Below the pieces are notes generated by a model. The model searched no databases. It was not told the origin of the DNA and was given only the letters and a program-made list of their open reading frames with translations. Source: an uncultured Planctomycetales bacterium (GTDB lineage Bacteria > Planctomycetota > Planctomycetia > Pirellulales > Thermoguttaceae). Taken from it: a stretch of 64,000 nt of DNA. Shown here one piece after another: positions 52,490 to 60,209 of the stretch. The DNA lies in NCBI GenBank assembly GCA_937889015.1, contig CALARR010000393.1:4817-68816 (forward strand). The letters are read 5' to 3'. Each line of letters starts with the position of its first letter. Position 1 is the first letter of the stretch. The position numbers and the translations under genes were made by a program.

Positions 52490-54439
52490 TCACTTCGCGG
52501 CCGGCAGCCTCAAGGCTTCTTGCCCTACGCCGCGCTTCATCAGTTCCACCAATTCGCCCAGGTGCTTGGCATACACGCCGCGCGGGTCCGTGTCGTGCTT
52601 CTTGCACAGCGAGGCGGCCATGCCCACCACTTCGCCCATCATGCCGGTGGTCTTCTGCACGCGGATCGTGCCCAGGGCCACGTGCGTCACGCTGATGTTG
52701 CGCCCCGCCATGAACAGGTTGGAGATGTTTCGTGAGTACAGGCAGCGGTAGGGAATGGGGTACGGTTTGATCTTGGTGTGCTTGGCGACGCTGCGGAACT
52801 CCTCGCCCGGAAAATACTTGGTACAGGCGGGCGCCGGGAAGTGCAGGTCGATGCTCCAGGTCGTGGTGACGCTGGCGTCGGGGTACGGTCGGGCGTCGAC
52901 CACATCCTGCTGTTGCAGGATGACGTCGCCCATCAGCCGCCGCGATTCGCGTTTGCCGCCCACATAGGCCACCCAGTCCAGGCGGTAATTGGCGTATTTC
53001 GCCTTGTCGCTGGCGTGGTTCTTCAAGAACGCCCAGTTCCCGTATGTCGCGCGAAACGCATGGTCGCGCACCTGCTCGAACTGGTCGACCTGGTTCAACT
53101 GCATGCCGGTCTCCCAGTCCCAGTCCCCCTTCAGCGTGCGCTGGCAACTGTCTTCGCTGAACCGCAGGGCCCAGGGGCAGTCGGGAAAGGCCGACGGCTT
53201 GGACTCTTCGGCCGTGTACCACTGCACCGACGTGCCCATCACCAGTTGGTCGGCTTCGTCCGGCGCGCGTTCTTCGTTGGTCATGCTCTTGGGCTCGCGC
53301 CCCATGCGCCACTCGGCCCCGGCCAGGTAACCCAACGTCCCATCGCCCGTGCAGTCCACAAACCAGCGCGCCGTGAAGCGATAGTCGCGTCCGGTCTCGA
53401 TGTGCCGCGCCACGACCGCCGCGATCCGCCCCTCGCGGACCTCGGCCCGGATGACGTGCAGGTTCAGGAACAGGCTGGCTTGCGATTCGCCGCGGACCAC
53501 GGCCTCTTTGCGCCCGTCTTCGTAGATCATCGCGGGGCCGGCGTTGTGGATCTTCTCGCGCTCCGGGCACTGCGCGGCGTAGGCCAGGATCTTCTGGTTC
53601 TTGGGATCGTCGGGATTCCGCCGCGCCTCGCGGATCTCGTGATATCCAATCGGGCCGATCTCCTCGACCAGGTCGCCCAGGCGCGGAAAGGGCTCCTGAT
53701 GCACCTTGCCCGAGTTGCCCACACGTACCTCGGAACTGTTGTTGCCGCCCAGCACGGGCCGATCGTGGATCAAGGCCGTCTTGCATCCCAAGCGCGCGGC
53801 CGACACGGCAGCGCAGCAGCCCGCCATCCCGCCGCCGACCACCACCACGTCAAACTGCCCGCCTGCTTCCGGCTCTGAAGGATAGTTGCCGGCCCAGCGG
53901 CGGAACATTTTCAGTTCCGGCCCGGCGTCGGGCGGTGTGAATGCCTCGTCGGCGACAAACAGGATCGCGTCGCACCGCCCCTCGAAGCCGGTCAGATCGT
54001 GCAAGGCCAACGAGGCTTTGGCCTGGGGCACTTCGACCGTGCCGCCCGACTGCCAATGCCACGCCGCGCCTTCCGTGCCGAACACCGTCTTCAAGGCCTG
54101 GCCATTGACCAGCAACTGGAACTTGCCCGGCGCCCCGGGGACCTTCCACGTGGCCACCCAGTCGCGCGTGCGAACGAAGACCCGATACCGGCCTGGGGCG
54201 GGAAACGTGACGCTGGCGCTGGCGTCCTTCACGGGCACGCCCAGTCCGTGTGCCAAGAGGAACGGCGAGCCCATCTGATCCATGAACTGCTGATCCACCA
54301 CCCATCCGCCCCGGTCCGCGAAGCTTTCCGCCTCGACCAGCAGCAGTTTGCCGCGGTCCGACGTCTGCGCGCCAATCGCCGCGGTGCAAGGAATCGCCAC
54401 TGCCAACAACAAGATCCAGACACGGTCGCAGCGTGACAT
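52490..54439 (-). CDS. Exported FAD-dependent oxidoreductase (FAD_oxidored family) with N-terminal carbohydrate-binding-like domain
   Basis: A 649-aa protein: signal peptide (VWILLLAVAIPCTAAIGAQ), then a beta-sandwich of about 150 residues (LLLVEAESFADRGGWVVDQQ, PAPGRYRVFVRTRDWVATWK), and an FAD domain from about residue 195. FDVVVVGGGMAGCCAAVSAA is the dinucleotide site, RPVLGGNNSSEVRVG follows, and ARWFVDCTGDGTLGYLAGAE and LFMAGRNISVTHVALGTIRV are family hallmarks. Planctomycete relatives are predicted to oxidise sugars or related alcohols, but none is clearly assigned. GAGGAG lies 5-6 bases before the ATG. Its end converges on the efflux lipoprotein gene. Confidence 0.88.
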   Translation of the reverse strand: MSRCDRVWILLLAVAIPCTAAIGAQTSDRGKLLLVEAESFADRGGWVVDQQFMDQMGSPFLLAHGLGVPVKDASASVTFPAPGRYRVFVRTRDWVATWKVPGAPGKFQLLVNGQALKTVFGTEGAAWHWQSGGTVEVPQAKASLALHDLTGFEGRCDAILFVADEAFTPPDAGPELKMFRRWAGNYPSEPEAGGQFDVVVVGGGMAGCCAAVSAARLGCKTALIHDRPVLGGNNSSEVRVGNSGKVHQEPFPRLGDLVEEIGPIGYHEIREARRNPDDPKNQKILAYAAQCPEREKIHNAGPAMIYEDGRKEAVVRGESQASLFLNLHVIRAEVREGRIAAVVARHIETGRDYRFTARWFVDCTGDGTLGYLAGAEWRMGREPKSMTNEERAPDEADQLVMGTSVQWYTAEESKPSAFPDCPWALRFSEDSCQRTLKGDWDWETGMQLNQVDQFEQVRDHAFRATYGNWAFLKNHASDKAKYANYRLDWVAYVGGKRESRRLMGDVILQQQDVVDARPYPDASVTTTWSIDLHFPAPACTKYFPGEEFRSVAKHTKIKPYPIPYRCLYSRNISNLFMAGRNISVTHVALGTIRVQKTTGMMGEVVGMAASLCKKHDTDPRGVYAKHLGELVELMKRGVGQEALRLPAAK

Positions 54440-54560
54440 GCCGTCTCCTCGGAAGGTAGGGGTGCTGGGATAAGCCCACGCGGTGTGATCGTTTCCTCAG
54501 GATAAAGCCCCTGAGGGTGGCCTGCAAGCGGTGATCATCCCTTTCCCGGGCAGCCGCTAT

Positions 54561-54588
54561 TTACCAAGCTCCGACCGGGCGTTATATT
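54561..54588 (+). promoter_or_regulatory. Putative promoter of the tRNA-Ala gene
   Basis: TTACCA (54561-54566), 16 bases, then TATATT (54583-54588), in the only AT-rich patch upstream of the tRNA. Transcription would start near 54595, about 58 bases before the mature 5' end. Confidence 0.5.
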
Positions 54589-54652
54589 TGAAGGTCTGGG
54601 TCGGAAGTGCTTGAGGGCGCAAGGGAAGCGTCCGGCCGACGTTGTCCGATTC

Positions 54653-54725
54653 GGGGCGGTAGCTCAGTTGGGAGAGCACGGGCTTTGCAAGTCCGGGGTC
54701 GAGGGTTCGAGCCCCTTCCGCTCCA
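54653..54725 (+). tRNA. tRNA-Ala (anticodon TGC)
   Basis: A 73-base cloverleaf: acceptor GGGGCGG pairs with CCGCTCC, including the G3-U70 wobble pair that identifies alanine tRNA. The D arm is GCTCAGTTGGGAGAGC. The anticodon loop is TTTGCAA with TGC in the anticodon position. The T arm is GAGGG-TTCGAGC-CCCTT. The discriminator base is A, and CTC follows, so CCA is not encoded and must be added by a nucleotidyltransferase. Confidence 0.95.
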
Positions 54726-54877
54726 CTCGTTCGAAGCTTTGCCGAATCCGATGCGGAGTGACGGACACGACGGCCCCGGCTTCCGGCCGTATCGGCTCGA
54801 ATCCGGACGGAATTGCGATCATTGACTGCGCCGGCATCAATCGTTGTCTTGGTGTCCTTCTACCCTCCGCTTTGGAG

Positions 54878-55050
54878 TCAGCCGGCCGAGGGACCGTGGC
54901 GGCCTCGATCGTAGCCTTGCCAACGGGTGGCAAAGGCGGCTTCTTGATTTGGGACCCAGGTTTGGGGATTCAATCGAGCTTGGGCCACACGGAAGCCCAG
55001 GTTGTTGAGATCGCTTTCCGCGAAACATCGCCGGGCTTCGCCCAGGGTTA
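54878..55050 (-). pseudogene. Remnant of an FGE/SUMF1 C-terminus
   Basis: The minus strand reads RRCFAESDLNNLGFRVAQAR followed by an unrelated tail ending at a TGA (54878-54880). The NLGFRVAQ end is the terminal motif of the SUMF1 domain of the gene at 55175-56944, which ends RDYNLGFRVAQVPAD. DNA similarity around 54979-55006 and 55189-55212 is high (CTTGGGCCAC and CGGAAGCC shared). No start codon or upstream domain is present, so this is a duplicated or recombined fragment. Confidence 0.55.
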
Positions 55051-55174
55051 GGAACACCTTGTTCCTGACCGTCGCTCGCTAGGGTACGAACGGGATGGAC
55101 CTCTCGCTCCGCTCGGGGCTGCTCCGCAGCCCACGGCACCAGCCCGTTCGACCTCTGCTCGCTAACTCTCTTGC

Positions 55175-56944
55175 TCAGTCCGCCGGAACTTGGGCCACGC
55201 GGAAGCCGAGGTTGTAGTCCCGGATGCCGGGCGCGAACCTGCGACGACCCGCCGACCGGCAGTGCCCGGCGCGGCTGACCCAGCCCCCGCCGCGACGCAC
55301 GCGGTCCGAGCCCCCGGACGGCCCCGTCGGGTCGTCCTTTGGCGAACCCGCGTAATATTCTGCTTCATACCAATCCTGGCACCACTCCCACACGTTGCCG
55401 TGCATGTCGTACAGACCAAACGCGTTCGGTCGGTACGCTCCCACCGGGGCTGTGAACACGTACCCATCGCTGGCCGCGATGTTGTACTTCAAGTCCGTGA
55501 ACTTCGCCTTCGCCGTGGCGTCGGACACGTTGCCCACCTGGGCCAGGCTCTCAGGGTCGTCTCCACTGGAATACCGCGTCGTCGTCCCCGCCCGGCAGGC
55601 ATATTCCCACTCGGCTTCCGTGGGCAGCCGATACGTCTTGCCTTCCTTGCGGCTAAGCCACTCACAGAAGGCCACTGCGTCGTTCCAACTCACATTGACC
55701 ACCGGGTGCTCATCAGTCTGCGGGAAACCCACCTTGCGCCACGAGCAGTCCTTGTTCTTCTCAAACTTGCCTGTCTCGGCGTTGAAGCCCCAGGCCCCCT
55801 CGAAGCCTTCGTTCTTCTCCGCATCGGTCTTGTAGCTGGCGTCGCTGACGAAGCGGCGGAACTGGCCCACCGTGACCTCATGTTGCCCCAGGTAGAACGG
55901 CCGCGTAATCCGTACCCGGTGCTGCGGGTATTCGTCCTTGAACAGAATGGCCATCATCAACTCCATGCTGTAGGCCCGCTTGTAGTAGGCTGCCAGTTCG
56001 TCGGCCGATTCGCCGTTGCCCATCATGAACTCCCCCGCCGGGATCAAGACCAGCTTCATCCCTATCGAGTTGGTGATCTCTCGCTGTTGCTGGCGAGCCT
56101 TGCCGATCTCAAATGGCCCGCTGATCTCGCCCTTCAGGGCTGGAGTCTGGTAGTCATTGAACTTTCGGGCCACGTGTTTCGCCGTAGACAAACTGGCGTA
56201 GTCGTACAGTCCCGCCAGCGACACGCTCCCCTCGGCGTTGGCCGCCTTGCCCCGTAGACCTTCCAGAACAAAGTGCATGAACACGCCGTGGCTAAACTGT
56301 TCGTCTTCCATCGAAATCTGGCCCGGTCCGCAACTGTTCAACAGCAGAATTCCGGCCGGAGGGGCATCCTTGACCGCGTCGAACTCCGCGACGCTGCGGG
56401 CAAGAGCCACGCTCCGCCGCCCGGCCGGAACCACGTCGTTGCGGCAGGCATCGACCAGCAGTAACTTCAGGGCGGCCTGGCATTTGTTCACACGCTCGTA
56501 AACGCTATCCAGTGAAATGCTCGTGCTGGAGAGCTTGTCGAGGCGGGCATCGACGGGGCATAGATAGCTCTTGCCGTCGAGTTGCACGCCGTGGCCGCTG
56601 AAACCCACGATCAGCAAGTCGTCCGACCGAACCATGGTTAGCACCAGGTCCAACTGCTTCTCGATGTTCTCGCGGAAGGGTCGATACTTGTTCTCCGTGG
56701 CCTTGTCGTGGAGCAGGAAGACCTGGTCCTGGGGAAAGCCCGAGGCCACCAGTTGTTCGGCCAGGGCCTTCTGGTCGTTGCCAGCGAAACGCAACTTGCC
56801 CAGCTCGTTGTAGTCGTCCACGCCGATCAGCACGGCCCAGCGGCCCTTGGCGTCGTCTGCCTTCTTCGGCTGGGCCTGCGCGGCAGGGATCGCCAATAGC
56901 ACCACCAGGACCGCCAGGGCCGCGCTGCACATGCGCCGAAACAT
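55175..56944 (-). CDS. Caspase-like (C14) peptidase fused to a formylglycine-generating enzyme-type (SUMF1) domain
   Basis: A 589-aa exported protein. A signal peptide (AALAVLVVLLAIPAAQAQ) is followed by a metacaspase-type domain at about residues 33-290. GRWAVLIGVDDYNELGKL opens it, His118 is in GFSGHGV, and Cys167 is in LLVDACRND, so the dyad is intact. A SUMF1 domain covers about 305-589: SIGMKLVLIPAGEFMMG, HPVVNVSWNDAVAFCEWLSR, YRLPTEAEWEYACRAGTTTR, NAFGLYDMHGNVWEWCQDWY and RRGGGWVSRAGHCRSAGRR. In SUMF1 proteins that activate sulfatases two Cys are catalytic; here only one Cys lies in that region, so a binding role is more likely. GGGAGA lies about 8 bases upstream. Caspase-SUMF1 fusions suggest signalling or stress proteolysis; function unproven. 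Confidence 0.9.
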   Translation of the reverse strand: MFRRMCSAALAVLVVLLAIPAAQAQPKKADDAKGRWAVLIGVDDYNELGKLRFAGNDQKALAEQLVASGFPQDQVFLLHDKATENKYRPFRENIEKQLDLVLTMVRSDDLLIVGFSGHGVQLDGKSYLCPVDARLDKLSSTSISLDSVYERVNKCQAALKLLLVDACRNDVVPAGRRSVALARSVAEFDAVKDAPPAGILLLNSCGPGQISMEDEQFSHGVFMHFVLEGLRGKAANAEGSVSLAGLYDYASLSTAKHVARKFNDYQTPALKGEISGPFEIGKARQQQREITNSIGMKLVLIPAGEFMMGNGESADELAAYYKRAYSMELMMAILFKDEYPQHRVRITRPFYLGQHEVTVGQFRRFVSDASYKTDAEKNEGFEGAWGFNAETGKFEKNKDCSWRKVGFPQTDEHPVVNVSWNDAVAFCEWLSRKEGKTYRLPTEAEWEYACRAGTTTRYSSGDDPESLAQVGNVSDATAKAKFTDLKYNIAASDGYVFTAPVGAYRPNAFGLYDMHGNVWEWCQDWYEAEYYAGSPKDDPTGPSGGSDRVRRGGGWVSRAGHCRSAGRRRFAPGIRDYNLGFRVAQVPAD

Positions 56945-57563
56945 CGCTGGATCTCCCGCTAAGGTCTTCTGCCAAGCCGTCATTTCCGATCACACCACCG
57001 GGACCCGATAAGCCACCCCCCAGTGTAACTGCTTTCGAGCCGGCCTGGCAAGGCACTCCACACCGTGGGCGGCCCCGACTTCATGAGACAGGGAATCGGA
57101 CGCTGGCCTGGCGCAACCGAACGCACGGCATCGCGACTCGTTCGGCAGTTCCCCAAAGTCCTTACAAACGAAAACGCCGCTTGTGACGTGCCCCGCATTG
57201 GAGAGCCTCCTGGAAGATGTTGGGGGCGTGACCGCCATCGGCTATTGCTTCGGCGGCACCTGCGTCCTGGAATTGGCGCGCAGTGGCGTGGACATCGCCG
57301 GTGCAGTGCGCTTTCACGACGGTTTGGATATGCCGTCCCCAACCGACGCTCGAAGATGCGTCTGAAGAGAACTTCGGGAAACTGCTCCCGCAGCCACCCT
57401 CTCTTTGGACTCCTCCTTCGGGGACAGGGGGGCGAATGCGCCGAGAATCGGCATCAGCCTTCTTGCAATCGGCGTGTGCCCTGCGCATACTGCCAGCGTA
57501 CGGCCCGTTGTGAGGGCACTGGTTCAACTCCGCTTGTTTTGCTTCATACTCCGGGGGACGACC
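56945..57563. other. Intergenic region with a gene remnant
   Basis: Outside the dienelactone hydrolase fragment (57183-57365) I see no coding sequence. The region separates divergently oriented genes that both encode SUMF1-type domains. Confidence 0.45.
57183..57365 (+). pseudogene. Fragment of a dienelactone hydrolase-family gene
   Basis: The plus strand encodes VTAIGYCFGGTCVLELARSG, then VDIAGAVRFHDGLDMPSP. This is the nucleophile-elbow region (GxCxGG, Cys nucleophile) of a dienelactone hydrolase, normally about 240 aa. Both flanks lack the rest of the fold and the frame ends at 57365, so this is an internal remnant, not a working gene. Confidence 0.65.
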
Positions 57564-58646
57564 ATGCCTCAGACCGCAATTCGGCGTCTTCTGTGCGGCG
57601 TCGTGGTCTTGTGCGTGACGCTGGGGGCCAACGCGGCCCGCGCTGACATCGTGATGGTCAACGTGGGCAATGCGGGCAACGCCGCCGACAGCACCGGCTA
57701 CGGCTCGGTGGGTTACAACTACCAGATCGGCAAGTACGAGGTCACGGCGGGGCAGTACACAGCCTTCTTAAGCGCCGTGGCGGCCACCGACACCTACGGG
57801 CTGTACAACATCGACATGTGGAGCAGCAGCTACGGCTGCAAGATCGAGCGGAGCGGCTCTTCGGGGAGCTACACGTATAGCGTTGCGAGCGACTACGCGA
57901 GCCGGCCGGTGAACTACGTCTCCTGGTACGACGCGGCGCGGTACACGAACTGGCTGACCACGGGGAACACGGAAAGCGGGGTGTACACGTTCTCCGGTGG
58001 GACGTTGCAGAGCATTGCGGACCACCAGTTGGCCGGGGCGACCTACGGCACGGCCTACTTCATCCCCACGGAGAACGAATGGTACAAGGCGGCGTACCAT
58101 GACAAGAGCGCTGGTACGGCGGGCACGTACTTCGACTATCCGACCAGCAGCGACACGGCCCCGGGGCGGGACATGACCGAGGACACCAACCCTGGAAACA
58201 ACGCCAACTACTACGCTAGCGGCTACTGGATCGGGAGTCCATACTACCGCACCACTGTTGGCGAGTTTGAGCTTTCGGACAGTCCGTATGGCACGTTTGA
58301 CCAGGGCGGCAACGTGTGGGAGTGGAACGAGGCTGATATCTTTGGGGATGGTTCGTCGCGTGGGTTGCGTGGCGGGTCGTTCGCCCACGGCTCGGTCACC
58401 CTGGCCTCGTCCTATCGGGTCAGCAGCGACCCGACGTTCGAGGACATCAGCATCGGTTTCCGCGTGTCAAGTGTTCCTGAGCCGGGTAGCATTGCCTTGT
58501 TGGTCAGCGGTGGCGTTGTGGGTCTGACTTGGTGGTGGCGCCGCACGTCGCACGGCGGGAGGCGAAGCCCAGGAACTACCCGGTCGTCCAGCGTGCCCAC
58601 CCCTGCGGTGCGCAGGCGAAGAACAAGGCGCGGCCGTGGCGAGTAG
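57564..58646 (+). CDS. SUMF1-like protein with PEP-CTERM sorting signal
   Basis: A 360-aa exported protein: signal peptide (LLCGVVVLCVTLGANAARA), then a SUMF1 (C-type lectin-like) domain. IGKYEVTAGQYTAFLSAVAA, PVNYVSWYDAARYTNWLTTG, FIPTENEWYKAAYHD, GGNVWEWNEADIFG and GLRGGSFAHG are visible. The usual catalytic Cys pair is absent, so it is not a formylglycine-generating enzyme. The end has VPEPGS, a hydrophobic segment and WWWRR: a PEP-CTERM signal, cleaved by an exosortase. Unusually, about 30 more Arg/Ser/Pro-rich residues follow; PEP-CTERM signals normally end within a few residues of the basic cluster, so the stop codon may have been lost. GGGGGA lies before the ATG. Confidence 0.85.
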   Translation: MPQTAIRRLLCGVVVLCVTLGANAARADIVMVNVGNAGNAADSTGYGSVGYNYQIGKYEVTAGQYTAFLSAVAATDTYGLYNIDMWSSSYGCKIERSGSSGSYTYSVASDYASRPVNYVSWYDAARYTNWLTTGNTESGVYTFSGGTLQSIADHQLAGATYGTAYFIPTENEWYKAAYHDKSAGTAGTYFDYPTSSDTAPGRDMTEDTNPGNNANYYASGYWIGSPYYRTTVGEFELSDSPYGTFDQGGNVWEWNEADIFGDGSSRGLRGGSFAHGSVTLASSYRVSSDPTFEDISIGFRVSSVPEPGSIALLVSGGVVGLTWWWRRTSHGGRRSPGTTRSSSVPTPAVRRRRTRRGRGE

Positions 58647-58680
58647 CTTGCCGAAAGGCGCGGCCGGGGCCGAATATCCG

Positions 58681-58717
58681 GCAGGCCGCGAGCCCCCGGT
58701 GGGCTTGTGGCCTGCCG
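58681..58717 (+). terminator. Strong stem-loop after the PEP-CTERM gene
   Basis: GGCAGGCC (58681-58688) pairs with GGCCTGCC (58710-58717), and inside it AGCCC (58692-58696) pairs with GGGCT (58702-58706). It begins 35 bases after the stop codon. No T-tract follows. It would also be the downstream boundary of the decayed minus-strand fragment at 58710-58769. Confidence 0.45.
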
Positions 58718-58769
58718 ATCCGGCTATGGCCTTCAAGGCGTTTCTGCGGGTCAATCGCCGCGTGTTCAT
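58710..58769 (-). pseudogene. 5' remnant of a Tat-exported protein gene
   Basis: The minus strand starts MNTRRLTRRNALKAIAGSAG, an evident twin-arginine signal. It then loses protein-like character at the hairpin 58681-58717. The ATG overlaps the preceding stop as ATGA (58766-58769), the usual sign of two coupled genes. The rest of the gene is gone. Confidence 0.5.
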
Positions 58770-59149
58770 CGCATCACCTTCGTAGCTTGGGGATCGAGAT
58801 TGCCGGCTTGGAGCAAGGCCCCGGCCAGAACCTCCGGCGCGCACTCGGCTATCCGTGCGATGTGCGTCAGGTCGTTGCCAAGGAGTGCGATCCCGGAGCT
58901 GGCCGGCCCCTCGACTCTCAGGAACGCGCACTCGGCGAGACCCGGCTGGCAGCCGGAGATCAGCGCTGCGTTGGTCTGCCGTAGCCAGACGAGCGCCGTT
59001 GTCCGCGCTACACTCTGCGCCTTCAGATCGAAGACCTTCACCTTCTGGGCGTCGTCGAGCAACAGCGCAGGCCGCTTGTCGGGCTGATCGGGCCAAGAAG
59101 ATCCGAGCAAGGAAGAGGAACGAGAAGATGAAACAGCGAACAGCGACAT
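58766..59149 (-). pseudogene. Conserved-looking C-terminal gene fragment
   Basis: A 127-codon frame. From about residue 20 it reads like real protein: DKRPALLLDDAQKVKVFDLK, then ARTTALVWLRQTNAALISGC and LRVEGPASSGIALLGNDLTH. The first 20 residues (Ser-rich) look non-native, so the 5' part is probably missing. It ends in ATGA with the next remnant. It may be the detached C-terminus of the beta-helix gene at 61976-64000, which lies on the same strand 2.8 kb away; this is a hypothesis, as I cannot align the family here. It overlaps the start of the plus-strand gene at 59128 by 22 bp. Confidence 0.45.
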
Positions 59150-60117
59150 CCAAGGACGCCGTCAACAAGCCAGTTCTTCAGGCTGCCAGAATTACAACTT
59201 CTTCCGGGCAAGCGACACACCCGGAGGCAATGCGACGGGGGGACCGAGGGAGCAATGCGTTGAGGCCTCCGTGGCACGGTGGCGCTGGTGCGTTCGCAAT
59301 AGCGATGATCGTGTTGTACTGTGCCCCCTTGTCGGCCGACCCGAGCGGTGCAGGGCAGCCGAAGTCGTCACTTGGGATTGGCTTTCTGTGGACGGCGCAA
59401 AGCGAAACGGTGGTGGGGCGGCTGAAATCGGAAAAGGATTTCGTGGACGTGATCCTCGGTCCAGGCAAGGTGGATGTGTTCGACAAACTGAAGCCACCGC
59501 TGCGAGTGGCCTGCATCGCCAGGTCCCTGGAGAAGAATGAGGCGCGGCCGTTCCCCGGCATCAAAGAAACCATCGATATCCTACGCAAGGCCGGCGTGGC
59601 GCCCGAGCGAGTGATCATCGCCTATAATCCCGAAGGTCAGCCCGGCACACCGACGACCGAGTTGCGGGAACTCGTCGCGAGCTCCCGCAAAGCGAGAGAA
59701 ATGGCTAAGGCATACGGTGCGCCGCTGCTGGTCGGCCCCGGCCTCCGGGACATGAGCCAGCGGGAAGAGTTGTACCCCGAGTTGGCGAAGTGCTGCGATA
59801 TTTGGATGATCCAGTCCCAACGCCTGCAACTGGACGAGGCCACCCGGAAGCCGGTCGATGTCGGCGTCTACCGCGAGAAGGTGAAGCGGATCGTCGACAA
59901 GCTGCGGGAGGGCAACCCCAAGATCCGAGTTTTCGTGCAATTGGTGACGACAGCCGAGCGGGGCTCGGTTGTCCTGAGTTCAGAGCAGATCGTTGGCTTT
60001 GCTCGGTCCATTGAAGACTTGGTGGATGCGGTGCGCATCTATGGCGCTCCAGCGGACCTCTTGAACCAGATCATCGAACGATTGCGTGGGCCAGTTCCCA
60101 CAGGAAGTCGTCCTTGA
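59128..60117 (+). CDS. Exported protein of unknown function
   Basis: A 329-aa protein I do not recognise. A hydrophobic segment (GAGAFAIAMIVLYCAPLSAD, about residues 50-69) looks like a signal peptide, which favours the later start ATG at 59230 (295 aa, GGAGG close upstream). The start at 59128 has GAGGAACGAGAAG before it. The mature part alternates strands and helices: GIGFLWTAQSETVVGRLKSE, GVAPERVIIAYNPEGQPGTP, PLLVGPGLRDMSQREELYPE, KIRVFVQLVTTAERGSV and DLVDAVRIYGAPADLLNQII. This regular pattern suggests a TIM-barrel-like fold. The next gene, 92 bp on, is a CocE-type hydrolase in the same direction. Confidence 0.65.
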   Translation: MKQRTATSKDAVNKPVLQAARITTSSGQATHPEAMRRGDRGSNALRPPWHGGAGAFAIAMIVLYCAPLSADPSGAGQPKSSLGIGFLWTAQSETVVGRLKSEKDFVDVILGPGKVDVFDKLKPPLRVACIARSLEKNEARPFPGIKETIDILRKAGVAPERVIIAYNPEGQPGTPTTELRELVASSRKAREMAKAYGAPLLVGPGLRDMSQREELYPELAKCCDIWMIQSQRLQLDEATRKPVDVGVYREKVKRIVDKLREGNPKIRVFVQLVTTAERGSVVLSSEQIVGFARSIEDLVDAVRIYGAPADLLNQIIERLRGPVPTGSRP

Positions 60118-60209
60118 GCCGCTTCGACAAATGGCGTTGCAGGATCACGGCCAATGAGGACAGGCGAGTCTTCGCAGGCGAGGAATCGTTCAACAAAAGG
60201 CGTAAGTCC

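Noticed and set aside
57162..57527. A 121-codon minus-strand frame in the intergenic region
   Set aside because: It is antisense to the dienelactone hydrolase remnant and has no domain or ribosome site.
54878..58646. Diversity-generating retroelement based on the SUMF1/C-type lectin-like domains
   Set aside because: There is no reverse transcriptase gene and no template/variable repeat pair; the shared DNA between the SUMF1 segments is only a short conserved stretch.
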